From assembly GCA_043774625.1 (NCBI GenBank), contig JAYVTG010000101.1, forward strand, positions 26,106-90,105: a stretch of DNA of 64,000 bases, read 5' to 3'. The notes below the pieces were generated by a model. It was not told the DNA's origin, searched no databases, and saw only the letters and a program-made list of their open reading frames with translations. Positions within the stretch are counted from its first letter, which is position 1, and each line of letters opens with the position of its first letter. Position numbers and translations under genes: made by a program. This document shows, piece by piece, positions 25,268 through 36,952 of the stretch. This DNA comes from JAAFIP01 sp043774625. Lineage in GTDB: Bacteria; Pseudomonadota; Gammaproteobacteria; Burkholderiales; Burkholderiaceae_C.

Positions 25268-26038
25268 ATGAGCTTAAACCCCCCTATTTCGAGCTGGCAA
25301 GGCAAGCGGGTCTGGCTGGTCGGTGCCTCGACCGGCATTGGCCGTGCCACGGCCGAGCTGCTGCACACACGGGGCGCACACGTAATTGCATCCGCACGCA
25401 ACGCACAGGTGCTGAATGAACTGGCACTGCAATGCCCCGGTCTGCAAGCCTTGCCGCTAGACGCTAGCCAGGAAGCGGCTGTGCAAGCTGCCGCCGCACA
25501 ACTCTTGTCTGCAGGCCCCCTGGACCTGGTGCTGTACTGCGCAGGCACCTACAGCGCCATGCGTGCGCAAGACATGCATAGCCAGGGCATTGCGCACCAC
25601 ATGCAGGTCAACTACCTGGGCGCTGTTTACACCATTGCTGCGGTGCTGCCCGCCATGCTGACCCAGGGCGCAGGGCATATCAGCGTCGTGTCCAGCGTGG
25701 CTGGCTTTCGCGGCCTGCCCCATTCGCTGGCCTATGGGCCCACCAAGGCGGCGCTGATCAACCTGGCCGAAACTTTGTACCTGGACGTGCACGACGCAGG
25801 CGTTGGTGTGAGTGTGGTCAACCCCGGTTTTGTGCAAACGCCGTTGACCGCGCAGAACGACTTTCATATGCCAGCGCTTATCACGCCTGCGCAAGCAGCT
25901 ATTGAATTAGTAGCGGGTTGGGAGCGTGGCCTGTTTGAAATTCACTTCCCCAAACGCTTTACCCGTTGGATGAAGCTGCTGCGCCTGCTGCCCTACAGCC
26001 TGTATTTTCGGGCTACGCGCCGCTTTACGGGCTTATGA
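25268..26038 (+). CDS. Short-chain dehydrogenase/reductase
   Basis: A 256-residue classical SDR. The cofactor loop GASTGIGRA (near 18), the NNAG-equivalent YCAGTYS, catalytic Ser in SSVAG and YGPTK (Tyr-x-x-x-Lys) are present. The likely substrate is a hydroxy or keto acyl intermediate in the lipid pathway (inference). Codons for PAQAAIELVAG near the C-terminus coincide with 25 of 26 bases of the dispersed repeat core (25865-25914). Its stop overlaps the next start by 4 nt. Confidence 0.9.
   Translation: MSLNPPISSWQGKRVWLVGASTGIGRATAELLHTRGAHVIASARNAQVLNELALQCPGLQALPLDASQEAAVQAAAAQLLSAGPLDLVLYCAGTYSAMRAQDMHSQGIAHHMQVNYLGAVYTIAAVLPAMLTQGAGHISVVSSVAGFRGLPHSLAYGPTKAALINLAETLYLDVHDAGVGVSVVNPGFVQTPLTAQNDFHMPALITPAQAAIELVAGWERGLFEIHFPKRFTRWMKLLRLLPYSLYFRATRRFTGL
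25865..25914 (-). repeat. Dispersed repeat copy 4 (minus orientation)
   Basis: CCAGCG followed by TGCGCAAGCAGCTATTGAAT and TAGTAGC. It lies inside the SDR gene, antisense, in frame. Confidence 0.7.
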
Positions 26039-26514
26039 CCAGCGAATACACCACGCAATCTGCACACCATGCAGCTACGCCTGAGTACACGGCAAGTGTG
26101 CAGCGTGTGGTGCAATTTTTCAGCACCCTTAGCCCCGCATCGGTAGCGCAGTTGGGCGACTACTACGCGCCCAACGCCTATTTCAAAGACCCGTTCAACG
26201 AAGTGCGCGGCGTGCCTGCTGTGCAAAAAATCTTTGAGCACATGTATATAGCTTTAGACAACCCGCACTTTGTGGTGACCGACCAGGTGCTGCAGGGTAG
26301 CCAATGCTTTTTGGTCTGGGACTTCAAGTTTCGCTTCAGGCGTTTTGACACGCAGACGGAGCAAGTGGTGCAGGGCACATCGCATTTGCGTTTTAGCCCA
26401 GACGGCAAAATCAGCTTTCACCGCGACTACTGGGACGCGGCTGAAGAGTTGTACGAGAAGCTGCCGCTAGTGGGCAGCTTGATGCGCTGGCTTAAAAAAA
26501 GAGCCAACCGTTAG
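26035..26514 (+). CDS. SnoaL/NTF2-like protein
   Basis: A 159-residue protein with a cone-shaped SnoaL/NTF2 fold pattern: the YYAPNAYFKDPFNEVRG and FEHMYIALDNPHFVV blocks are typical of the nuclear-transport-factor-2-like group. The activity is unknown. It is the last gene of the operon, coupled to the SDR by an ATGA overlap. Confidence 0.82.
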   Translation: MTSEYTTQSAHHAATPEYTASVQRVVQFFSTLSPASVAQLGDYYAPNAYFKDPFNEVRGVPAVQKIFEHMYIALDNPHFVVTDQVLQGSQCFLVWDFKFRFRRFDTQTEQVVQGTSHLRFSPDGKISFHRDYWDAAEELYEKLPLVGSLMRWLKKRANR

Positions 26515-26552
26515 CTAGCACTGCGTGCTCCAACAAAGGACACTTTACACTT

Positions 26553-26606
26553 GAATATGCCGATTACCAGCGCAGGTACTGCGCAAGCAGCTACTAAATT
26601 TGTAGC
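26553..26606 (-). repeat. Dispersed repeat copy 5 (minus orientation), intergenic
   Basis: A full copy: GAATATGCCGATTACCAGCG, then TGCGCAAGCAGCTACTAAAT with a TTGTAGC end. It occupies the gap between the SnoaL-like gene and the Fic pseudogene. Confidence 0.9.
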
Positions 26607-26629
26607 ATTTAGCGGTTCTGCCTGCTCTG

Positions 26630-27973
26630 TCAGGCTTTGAATTCCGAAGGGCGCAGCCCGTAGCGTGCTAACACGCCTTCATGCAAGCGGCGCAGCTCGT
26701 TCAGTATCAAGGCTTGCACGTTGCTGCGCTCTGCCGTTGGCGCCTGCGCGGCTACGCTGGCTCTTACTGCGGCCAATACGTCTGTGTTGCTACCTAGCAC
26801 CACGTCGCGAACGGTTTGTTTGATGGCATCGCGGTAGGCCAGGCGCGTGGGGTCGGGCTGGGCCAAGTCTTGCTTGATAGCCATGTATTCCTGCGTTGAG
26901 CGTTCATACGCCCACACGTACACGTCGCGCAGCAGCTCTACGCGGCTTAGCTCATACACACCCAAAACGGCGCGGCTGTAGGCTTGTTCGGTCACGTCCA
27001 CAAAGGTTAGCGGGCACAGGTTGGCCTTGAATAGCGGCAAGTTGGTTGCCAGGCGCAATGTGCGTTTGTTGATGTCGGCATAGGCTTGCAAATAAGGCAG
27101 ATGCACCAGCATGAAGAATGATTGTTCAAACGGGTCGGCAAAGGCCTGAGCTTTGGCCAACAAAAGGTCGAGCTGCTGTTCAATTTGCTGGGGCACAGAT
27201 AAAGGGCGGTACACGCTTTGGCTAATTTCCACCGCGTGTTGGCGTAGGCGGCCTTCGTCAGCGGGGTTGGGCAGCAGGTTTTCTGCCAAGGCGCTGTGCA
27301 GGTTCATCAAGGTGTAGCGGTCAAAGTCTGCGGTCTCTATGTTTTGCACAAGTAGCTCAATGGCGCTTTTGTGGTTCAAGATCATCTGAGTTTCTAGCGC
27401 GGCCTTGCCTTGTGCACGCGTACCATGGTCGATCAAGGCGCGGGTGTCCAGGCGCGAATAGGTGTTGCCTTCCAGATGGCTGGATGCCCATGACAGGTCG
27501 ATCAACAGGCGGTTTAGTATGACGCGGCTGTAGGTGCCTGCGGGTGCTTGCGCGTTTGCGGTGTTGCCCATGTTGTGCAGTTGCAGGCGCAGTGACGGAG
27601 CAAGATAGGCGCTGACATTGGGCTCATAGACGTCCAAAAAGTCTGCCTGTTAGCCCACTGGTTTGCGTGCGCTTAAAGGCTGGTCTACATATGCCACGAT
27701 GTCTTGGCTATCAGCAGAAATGGCGCTGTAGTGTGGAAAGTTGGCCGCCGCTTGCGGCCTGCTTGCCAAACCTGTGGTGGTTGCCGACCTGGACGCATAG
27801 CGTGTTGCGCGTGCCTGCCCGCGTACCACAATGTGGCCTTGTTGGACCCATTGACTCAGCCAGCGCTGTGCACTGCGCCTGCTGATTCCGGGAAATTGCC
27901 CCAGCAAATCTGCTAACGTTAAACCCGTTGGCATGACCTCGATCGCACGAAGTACAGCAGCGCTGTTTGGCAT
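26630..27973 (-). pseudogene. Fic-family protein gene split by an in-frame TAA
   Basis: Two minus-strand frames, 27973-27650 (an N-terminal winged-helix segment) and 27649-26630 (a Fic domain), are in the same reading frame and separated only by TAA at 27650-27652. Reading through gives a continuous protein of about 447 residues, and the stop stands where a Tyr would be expected (GY-QADFLDVYEPN). The Fic part keeps the inhibitory motif SSHLEGN but the catalytic loop reads LQAYADINKRTLR, so the usual HPFxxGNGR His is a Gln. Either a recent nonsense mutation or a split gene; no ribosome site precedes the second half. Confidence 0.8.
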
Positions 27974-28041
27974 GTGTGAATTGATTGAAATGGCGCGATT
28001 CCATCAATCGCGCCAGCAGCACGAATTAAACAGCTGACGCC

Positions 28042-28638
28042 TTAAGTCGGCATCAGCTTGTCAATCTCTTGCTGCATGGCCTGGGTAAGCTGGGCGTAGA
28101 GTTTGAGCTTGTCGGCAGTATCGCGCATGCGCTCTGCGATGCGCAGGCTGACGGCCATCATCAGCTTGCCGCCAATTTTGGGTTCTTCGTTCATCAAGTC
28201 TTGTAGCGAGCTGCGGGTCAGCACGGCGCAGCGTAGGTCGGAGGTGGCGGTGCACGACGCGGAACGCGGCTCACCATCTACCAGACCCATTTCGCCGATC
28301 AAACTACCAGCGCCCAGCACCGTGACCGTGATCGGCGAGCGGCGGCTGACCACGATGGTTTCTACGGTTACCTCACCATCCAGAACGAGCATCATGTAGC
28401 CGGTGTCGTTTTTGTCGCCTTCTTTGATGAAGGTGGTGCCTTCAGAAATTTTGCGCGGCTTCATGTAACTGACTACGACGGAGGCTTCTTCCTTGGTCAG
28501 TTGCATCAAGGCTGTAGGAGCCGTCAATAACTCTGCTGCCAGCGCTGCACTGGCCGAACCGGCCGTGGCCTGCATGCGCAGGGTGCTTCCAGGGTCGCTA
28601 GGCTCTGGGGGCTTTTTACTGAATAATTTGTCCAGCAT
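28042..28638 (-). CDS. Cyclic-nucleotide-binding domain protein
   Basis: A 198-residue protein with one cNMP-binding domain (about 50-165). The phosphate-binding cassette reads GEMGLVDGEPRSASCTA, close to the CRP consensus. No helix-turn-helix follows; the C-terminal 30 residues are a helix, so it is not a CRP-type regulator. The function is unknown; a light or redox partner role cannot be judged. Confidence 0.82.
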   Translation of the reverse strand: MLDKLFSKKPPEPSDPGSTLRMQATAGSASAALAAELLTAPTALMQLTKEEASVVVSYMKPRKISEGTTFIKEGDKNDTGYMMLVLDGEVTVETIVVSRRSPITVTVLGAGSLIGEMGLVDGEPRSASCTATSDLRCAVLTRSSLQDLMNEEPKIGGKLMMAVSLRIAERMRDTADKLKLYAQLTQAMQQEIDKLMPT

Positions 28639-28714
28639 GGTTATTTAGGCGTGAATCGGCGTGTTTTAGGGTGCGGCTAGCGCTTGGGGAGCAGAGTGCA
28701 TTAAAATAATAGTA

Positions 28715-28812
28715 ACCCAAGGAGCGTTGCAGCGGAATACTTTTCTTGCACTTTTAGTGCAGAAACGGTACTTTGTCAGGCTTGGGTGCACACATTGCAA
28801 CGACGCTCACCG
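28715..28812 (+). promoter_or_regulatory. SAH riboswitch upstream of metH
   Basis: Matches the S-adenosylhomocysteine riboswitch pattern: CCCAAGGAGCGTTGC at the 5' side, a variable hairpin (TTGCACTTTTAGTGCAG), GTCAGGCTTGGG, then TTGCAACGACGCTCACC closing the pseudoknot just before the ribosome site of metH. SAH binding is known to switch this class on. Confidence 0.85.
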
Positions 28813-28842
28813 TATACGCCAAAAGTATTTACAGGTGAGTTT

Positions 28843-31659
<2,817 letters not shown>

Positions 31660-31668
<9 letters not shown>

Positions 31669-31689
31669 CGCTGCACTTTCCTCTATACT
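31660..31689 (+). promoter_or_regulatory. Probable promoter of metX
   Basis: TTGAAC (31660-31665) and TATACT (31684-31689) with an 18 bp spacer. It overlaps the metH stop and stands directly ahead of the riboswitch, so metXW is read independently of metH. Confidence 0.55.
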
Positions 31690-31693
31690 TACA

Positions 31694-31746
31694 ACTGCGC
31701 TGATTTGCTCTTGCTTGCGGGCGCGTTATAAATGCCGCTAAAACTC
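31694..31746 (+). promoter_or_regulatory. SAM-II-like riboswitch upstream of metX
   Basis: Matches the SAM-II pattern: TGATTTG (31701-31707), GCTTGCGGGCGCGTTA, and the 3' pseudoknot strand GCCGCTAAAA (31734-31743). A terminator follows at 31771. SAM binding is known to shut this class off, consistent with feedback on methionine synthesis. Confidence 0.75.
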
Positions 31747-31770
31747 AAACCTCAAGGTTGTAGATACATA

Positions 31771-31806
31771 AACCCGGTTTTCGTTTTAGCGAAACCGGGT
31801 TTTTTA
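31771..31806 (+). terminator. Rho-independent terminator in the metX leader
   Basis: AACCCGGTTT pairs with AAACCGGGTT, followed by T6, about 16 nt before the metX ATG. Placed after the riboswitch it would act as the expression platform or as a general attenuator. Confidence 0.7.
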
Positions 31807-31821
31807 TTGCTTGAAACACCA

Positions 31822-32967
31822 ATGTCCTTCATAGCCACGCCACAGACCATGACATTCGACGCACCGCTAGCTTTGCAAAGCGGCAAGTCGATTCGTGGCT
31901 ATGCGTTGACCTATGAAACCTACGGCACGCTGAATGCGGCCAAGTCCAACGCCGTGCTGGTTTGCCATGCGCTCAACGCCTCGCACCACGTGGCGGGCGT
32001 GTACGAAGGCCAAGACAAGTCCGAGGGCTGGTGGGACAACATGATCGGCCCTGGCAAATCGCTGGACACGAACAAGTTTTTCGTCATTGGCGTGAACAAC
32101 CTGGGTTCGTGCTTTGGCTCTACCGGGCCAATGCATGTCAACCCCGATACAGGCACCGTCTACGGTGCAGACTTTCCGGTAGTCACGGTAGAAGACTGGG
32201 TTGATTCGCAAGCCCGTCTGCTCGACACTTTGGGCATTCAGACGCTGGCAGCAATCGTGGGTGGCAGCCTGGGAGGCATGCAGGCATTGAGCTGGACGCT
32301 ACAGTATCCAGAGCGCGTGCGGCATTGCGTTGCCGTGGCAACAGCGCCTAACCTCACCGCAGAAAACATTGCGTTTAACGAGGTCGCGCGCCGCGCGATT
32401 GCCACCGACCCGGACTTTCACGGTGGCAATTTTTACCAGCACGGCGTCGTGCCCAAGCGCGGCCTGCGCATTGCGCGCATGATCGGTCACATCACGTATT
32501 TGAGCGACGATGTGATGAATGAAAAGTTCGGCCGCACCTTGAAAGACGGCATCGACCTGAAGTTTTCTACGCAAGACGTGGAGTTTCAAATCGAGAGCTA
32601 CCTGCGCTACCAGGGCGACAAGTTTGCCGAGTACTTTGACGCGAACACCTATTTGCTCATTACCCGCGCGCTGGATTATTTTGACCCTGCCAAAAAGCAC
32701 GGCGGTAACTTGACCAAAGCACTGGCGCACGCGAAAGCCAAGTTCCTCCTGGTCAGCTTTACCACCGACTGGCGCTTTTCGCCTACGCGCAGCCGGGAGG
32801 TAGTGAAAGCCTTGCTGGACAACAAAATCCAGGTGAGCTATGCCGAGATTGACGCACCCCATGGGCATGACGCCTTTTTGCTCGATGACCCACGCTATAT
32901 GAGCGTGACCAGCTCCTATTTTAATAGCGTACACCAGGAAATCAGCACGATGGAGGTGGCAGTATGA
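31822..32967 (+). CDS. metX: Homoserine O-acyltransferase
   Basis: A 381-residue alpha/beta-hydrolase that acylates homoserine, the first committed step to methionine. The nucleophile elbow GGSLGGMQAL, the FTTDWRFSP strand with the catalytic Asp, and DAPHGHDAFL with the catalytic His are all present. The donor (acetyl- or succinyl-CoA) cannot be fixed by eye. Start ATG 31822 is chosen because the longer frame begins inside the riboswitch. metW overlaps its end. Confidence 0.95.
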   Translation: MSFIATPQTMTFDAPLALQSGKSIRGYALTYETYGTLNAAKSNAVLVCHALNASHHVAGVYEGQDKSEGWWDNMIGPGKSLDTNKFFVIGVNNLGSCFGSTGPMHVNPDTGTVYGADFPVVTVEDWVDSQARLLDTLGIQTLAAIVGGSLGGMQALSWTLQYPERVRHCVAVATAPNLTAENIAFNEVARRAIATDPDFHGGNFYQHGVVPKRGLRIARMIGHITYLSDDVMNEKFGRTLKDGIDLKFSTQDVEFQIESYLRYQGDKFAEYFDANTYLLITRALDYFDPAKKHGGNLTKALAHAKAKFLLVSFTTDWRFSPTRSREVVKALLDNKIQVSYAEIDAPHGHDAFLLDDPRYMSVTSSYFNSVHQEISTMEVAV

Positions 32968-33548
32968 GCGACTTGGCAATGCACCAGGCCATTGCCCACA
33001 TGGTGCCCCAGGGCGCGCGCGTGCTGGACCTGGGCTGTGGCGACGGCGCGCTCTTGGCGCACCTGCAAGCCACACGCGGCTGCAGTGGCTACGGTGTGGA
33101 GATTGACGACACGAATGTGCATGCGTGTATTGCGCGAGGCGTCAATGTGATTCAACTGAACCTGGACGAGGGCCTGGCCATGTTTCAGGACGCAAGTTTT
33201 GACGTGGTGCTGCAAATCGACACGCTGCAACACCTGCGCAATGCCGAAGTGATGCTGCGCGAAACAGCGCGCGTGGGCAAAACCGGCATCGTGGCCTTTC
33301 CCAATTTTGCGCATTGGCCCAACCGCTTGCAGATATTGCAGGGCCAAATGCCGGTGACCAAAACCCTGCCCTACCAGTGGTACGACACACCCAACATCCG
33401 CGTTGGAACTTTTGCAGACTTTGCACAGTTGGCAGCCAAAAATCAACTCAAGGTCATGGAATCATTTGGCATGCAAGATGGCAAGCAAGTCCGTTGGTGG
33501 CCCAACGCGCGCGCCAGCATGGCGGTGTTCGCCTTTACGCGCGGTTGA
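32964..33548 (+). CDS. metW: Methionine biosynthesis protein MetW
   Basis: A 194-residue SAM-dependent methyltransferase-like protein with the motif VLDLGCGDGALL near residue 20 and the YQWYDTPNIRVGTFADF block. MetW pairs with MetX in proteobacteria and is needed for full MetX activity in some. Its start overlaps the metX stop by 4 nt. Confidence 0.94.
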   Translation: MSDLAMHQAIAHMVPQGARVLDLGCGDGALLAHLQATRGCSGYGVEIDDTNVHACIARGVNVIQLNLDEGLAMFQDASFDVVLQIDTLQHLRNAEVMLRETARVGKTGIVAFPNFAHWPNRLQILQGQMPVTKTLPYQWYDTPNIRVGTFADFAQLAAKNQLKVMESFGMQDGKQVRWWPNARASMAVFAFTRG

Positions 33549-33554
33549 AAAGAT

Positions 33555-33571
33555 GGTTGCACCAGGCAACC
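33555..33571 (+). terminator. Hairpin after metW
   Basis: GGTTGC-ACCAG-GCAACC, 6 bp stem, 7 nt after the metW stop. There is no T-run, so termination is only possible. Confidence 0.3.
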
Positions 33572-33592
33572 AGAATGCGCTAAGATAAAACC

Positions 33593-33690
33593 ATCGGGAA
33601 AGCAGCCTCCCGAATCTTTACGGATAGACGGTGTCCCGTCCAAGTGCTGGTAACTTGTAGTTTATTGTTGCGTGAACCCACGCACGATAA
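33593..33690 (+). promoter_or_regulatory. Structured leader ahead of chrB (chrB-type RNA candidate)
   Basis: The leader holds two tight hairpins, CGGGA/TCCCG (33595-33599 with 33608-33612) and GACGG/CCGTC (33627-33631 with 33636-33640), and further conserved-looking single strands before the ATG. Published RNA motifs named chrB-a and chrB-b precede chrB genes; this may be one, but I could not check the consensus. Confidence 0.45.
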
Positions 33691-33701
33691 CGGAAAACCC
33701 T

Positions 33702-34733
33702 ATGGACACCGCAAACAATCGTGCATTTTCAATTTCCCCGCAAAATCTCGGTCAGCGCATTCGCGATGGCCGAGCGCCTTTGATCCTGGACGTGTGCCGT
33801 ACGCCACGCTTTGCCGTCAACACCCACATGCTTGCAGGCGCAACGCGCTGCGCGCCTGAGAATGTGCCAGCGTATGCCGCTGCGCATGCATCAGGAGACG
33901 TAGTGGTGTATTGCGTGCATGGGCATGACGTTAGTCAAGGTGCAGCAGCCGCAATGCGCGCCGCAGGCTGGAACGCCCAGTACTTGGTGGGCGGAATGGA
34001 AGGCGGCGAAGACGGCGTAGATTCACCGTCCGATATTGCAAGCTGGCGCGCTGCTGCGTTACCGCCCTCCGAGACCGTTGTACCGGGCTGGTGGGGCAGT
34101 CAAGGCGAGGGAAGTCTGCGACGTTATGCGCAAAGCATGCGCACCCAGGCACTGAGCAGTGAGCGGCACGAGCTGCCCGCCCTACCTACTGTCCTCAAGC
34201 GTCCAGACTTGGGCGTAACAGGAGAGCAGCCCTCCCGCTGGGTCACCCGCGCCCGACCCAAGATTGACCGTATCGCCTGCCCATGGTTGATTCGGCGTTA
34301 CATTGACCCGCGCGCAGAGTTTTTCTATGTACCCACGTCCCAGGTATTTGTTGAAGCCAAGCGCCTGCAGGCCACGGTGTATGACATTCCCGGAGCGCCA
34401 ATTTCGCACACCGGCCCGCATGGTGAGTTATGCACCTTCGATACGTTACTGCATGCATTTGAACTTCGCATCCCTGCGCTGGACATGCTCGCTCGCATTG
34501 TGCGCGGGGCTGATACAGACCGACTCGATTTGATGCCTGAGAGTGCCGGTTTGTTGGCCGTGTCACTGGGTATGTCTAACCTACATACTGACGATCACGC
34601 CATGGTGGATGCCATGATGCCCGTGTACGATGCGCTGTACCGCAGCTGTGCGCGTGCAATCAACCTGGACAGAGAATCGCACCATTGGAAACCTGAGAGC
34701 ATGCAAAAGCAATTGCAAAAGACCACCCAATGA
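33702..34733 (+). CDS. chrB: ChrB-type chromate-resistance protein with N-terminal rhodanese domain
   Basis: A 343-residue fusion of a rhodanese domain (about 15-120, active-site loop CVHGHDVS with Cys) and a ChrB C-terminal domain (about 170-320; KIDRIACPWLIRRYIDP). ChrB proteins sense chromate or sulfate analogues and regulate or support ChrA. The stop overlaps chrA by 4 nt. ATG 33702 is chosen because it begins within the rhodanese-type N-terminus; the upstream frame runs into the leader. Confidence 0.9.
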   Translation: MDTANNRAFSISPQNLGQRIRDGRAPLILDVCRTPRFAVNTHMLAGATRCAPENVPAYAAAHASGDVVVYCVHGHDVSQGAAAAMRAAGWNAQYLVGGMEGGEDGVDSPSDIASWRAAALPPSETVVPGWWGSQGEGSLRRYAQSMRTQALSSERHELPALPTVLKRPDLGVTGEQPSRWVTRARPKIDRIACPWLIRRYIDPRAEFFYVPTSQVFVEAKRLQATVYDIPGAPISHTGPHGELCTFDTLLHAFELRIPALDMLARIVRGADTDRLDLMPESAGLLAVSLGMSNLHTDDHAMVDAMMPVYDALYRSCARAINLDRESHHWKPESMQKQLQKTTQ

Positions 34734-36097
34734 GCCCCAGCGTCGCGCAGACACCCGCGCCAGTCTCTTTTCGCCACGCCCTGCTGTTCTGGCTCAAGCT
34801 GGGCTTCATCAGCTTCGGTGGCCCTGCAGGGCAAATCGCCATCATGCAGCGCGAGCTGGTCGACCGTCGCCGCTGGATCAGCCAGGGCCGCTTTAACCAT
34901 GCGCTGAACTACTGCATGCTGCTGCCCGGCCCCGAGGCGCAGCAACTGGCCACCTACATTGGCTGGCTGATGCACCGCACCTGGGGAGGTGTGGTGGCGG
35001 GTGGCCTTTTTGTGCTGCCATCACTGTTCATCTTGATCGCGCTGTCGTGGATATACGTGCGCTTTGGCCAGGTGCCCATCATCGCTGCGCTGTTTTACGG
35101 CATTCAGTGTGCAGTGGCCGCCATTGTCGTGCACGCTTTGTGGCGGGTGGCCAGTCGAGTACTCAAAAATCCGGTCAAAGCCCCCGTATTATGTGCGGTA
35201 GCAGCTATGAGTTTTATAGCAATTGAATTCTTTGACATCGGCTTTCCGTGGATTGTTCTGGCAGCGGCCGCCATCGGCTGGCTAGGTTCACGCTGGGTGC
35301 CCGCGCAGTTTGCGCTCAACGCTGGCCACGGCGCGGCCAAGCAAGAACACCCGCGCGCCTTGATTGATGACGACACCCCCACTCCTGTGCACGCCCGCTT
35401 TTCACGCAGCCACTTGGCGCTGGTGCTAGGTGTCGGTGCAGCGCTATGGGCCTTGCCCATGCTGTGCCTGGTCGCCGTACTGGGCTGGGACGCCACGCTC
35501 CCGCAAATGGCTTGGTTTTTTACCAAGGCTGCGATGGTGACCTTTGGCGGTGCTTATGCGGTGCTACCCTATGTGGTGCAAGGCGCGGTAGACCACTACC
35601 AGTGGCTCACCGCACCACAGATGATGGCAGGCCTGGCGCTGGGCGAGACCACGCCGGGGCCACTCATCATGATCGTAGCTTTCGTCGGTTTTTTGGGTGG
35701 TTGGGCCAAAGAAGTGCTGGGACCGGAAGCCTTGTTCATGGGTGCGGCATTGGCGGCTACAGTGACCACCTGGTTCACCTTTTTGCCCAGCTTTGTCTTC
35801 ATTCTTGCAGGTGGCCCTGCGGTAGAGGCCACCCACGGCAAGCTAGGCTTTACTGCGCCGTTGGCCGCAATCACCGCCGCTGTGGTGGGCGTCATTGCTA
35901 GTTTGGCGCTGCTGTTTTTTATGCACGTCGTTTTGCCAGCACGCGCGGCGGGTGGCTTGTGGGCGAGCGTGGACTGGATGGCGTTGGCTATCGTTATCGC
36001 CGCTGCGCTGGCGCTGTTTCGCTTCAAGATGGGTGTGATACACGTGATTGCCGCTTGTGCGGTAGCGGGCGTGCTGGTGCGCCTGATGGGGATGTGA
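34730..36097 (+). CDS. chrA: Chromate efflux transporter ChrA
   Basis: A 455-residue CHR-family membrane protein made of two homologous halves. The family motifs FISFGGPAGQIAIM and LLPGPEAQQLATYIGW are in the first half; the second has VTFGGAYAVLPYV and GETTPGPLIMIVAFVG. About ten membrane segments. It exports chromate, driven by the membrane potential. A weak remnant of the dispersed repeat may lie near 35198-35225. Confidence 0.95.
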   Translation: MSPSVAQTPAPVSFRHALLFWLKLGFISFGGPAGQIAIMQRELVDRRRWISQGRFNHALNYCMLLPGPEAQQLATYIGWLMHRTWGGVVAGGLFVLPSLFILIALSWIYVRFGQVPIIAALFYGIQCAVAAIVVHALWRVASRVLKNPVKAPVLCAVAAMSFIAIEFFDIGFPWIVLAAAAIGWLGSRWVPAQFALNAGHGAAKQEHPRALIDDDTPTPVHARFSRSHLALVLGVGAALWALPMLCLVAVLGWDATLPQMAWFFTKAAMVTFGGAYAVLPYVVQGAVDHYQWLTAPQMMAGLALGETTPGPLIMIVAFVGFLGGWAKEVLGPEALFMGAALAATVTTWFTFLPSFVFILAGGPAVEATHGKLGFTAPLAAITAAVVGVIASLALLFFMHVVLPARAAGGLWASVDWMALAIVIAAALALFRFKMGVIHVIAACAVAGVLVRLMGM

Positions 36098-36104
36098 TTG
36101 AACC

Positions 36105-36938
36105 TCAACCAGCGTGGACTTGCGCGCCAATGACCAAGCCGCTGTGTACATTGATGGACAACCAGTCAGAAAAGTCAAAGTCAGCATGCGCAGCGTCCAA
36201 AGCGGCTTGTAGTGGCAAGCCGGTTACTGCTGCGCTGGCGAACGCTACTTCCGCGTTTGCCAAAGCACGCACGCGCGGTACGTAGCCTTGCCGCCATACC
36301 AAGGCGGTTTCAGCCGAGCTTTGCTGCATCAGACGGCGAAGTGCGTCTGCAACAGATGCTTCGCCAGCGCTATGCGCTAAAACGATAGACGCTGCGGGGT
36401 ATGCGCTAGGCACCACTTGTGCGCCCGGTGCCATACGCAGATGGACTTGCACAGCTTCGTGGTTCGTCAGCAGGGCAAAGCTGGCGGCATCCAGGCTTGC
36501 ATCAGGTGCAGTGGCGCACTGGTGCAGCGCCCACTCTGTGCAGGCCACGTCGCACAGATAAGGGTGCTCAGTTATCAGTTTGGTCAGGGCGGGTGCCTGC
36601 TGCATCCACGCCGCCAGCGCACCACCCCATTGCGCGAGGTCGCCAAGCAGTGGCGGGTGGTCATGCCACAGGTCGCGTGCCAGCGTGGCAAAAACCTCGC
36701 TGCCCAGCATTTGCTTTATGACCGGGTACGGCGCTTGCAATGCACGCGCTGCCAGTGCGTGCGCATTGGCGCGGTAAGCTTGCAGGCCGCGCTTTTGCAT
36801 GGATTGGGTGTCAAATATGCCAGATACCAGCGTGGAATATGCGTAAACAGCTATTAAATTAGTAGCGCTATTCAAATCAGATTCGGCGATGGCGCGCAAC
36901 AGTGTGGTTTGCTGAGCGGCCAGAGCTTGCTTGGTCAT
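36105..36938 (-). CDS. bufC: DUF2063-type partner of the MNIO enzyme
   Basis: A 277-residue DUF692-associated (DUF2063, HvfC/BufC type) protein that presents the precursor peptide to the oxidase. The GLQAYRANAHALAARALQA block is typical. It begins 14 nt after the bufB stop. A dispersed repeat (36813-36866) adds about 18 residues, TNLIAVYAYSTLVSG, just before that block, in a region that is normally a short linker. I chose ATG 36938, not the earlier in-frame codon. Confidence 0.85.
   Translation of the reverse strand: MTKQALAAQQTTLLRAIAESDLNSATNLIAVYAYSTLVSGIFDTQSMQKRGLQAYRANAHALAARALQAPYPVIKQMLGSEVFATLARDLWHDHPPLLGDLAQWGGALAAWMQQAPALTKLITEHPYLCDVACTEWALHQCATAPDASLDAASFALLTNHEAVQVHLRMAPGAQVVPSAYPAASIVLAHSAGEASVADALRRLMQQSSAETALVWRQGYVPRVRALANAEVAFASAAVTGLPLQAALDAAHADFDFSDWLSINVHSGLVIGAQVHAG
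36813..36866 (-). repeat. Dispersed repeat copy 7 (minus orientation) inside bufC
   Basis: AATATGCCAGATACCAGCGT, then GCGTAAACAGCTATTAAATT and AGTAGC. Sense to bufC and translated in the common frame. Confidence 0.88.
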
Positions 36939-36952
36939 GGCTTCAACCAGGC

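Noticed and set aside
35198..35225. GTAGCAGCTATGAGTTTTAT in chrA, similar to the repeat end
   Set aside because: Match too short for a confident copy.
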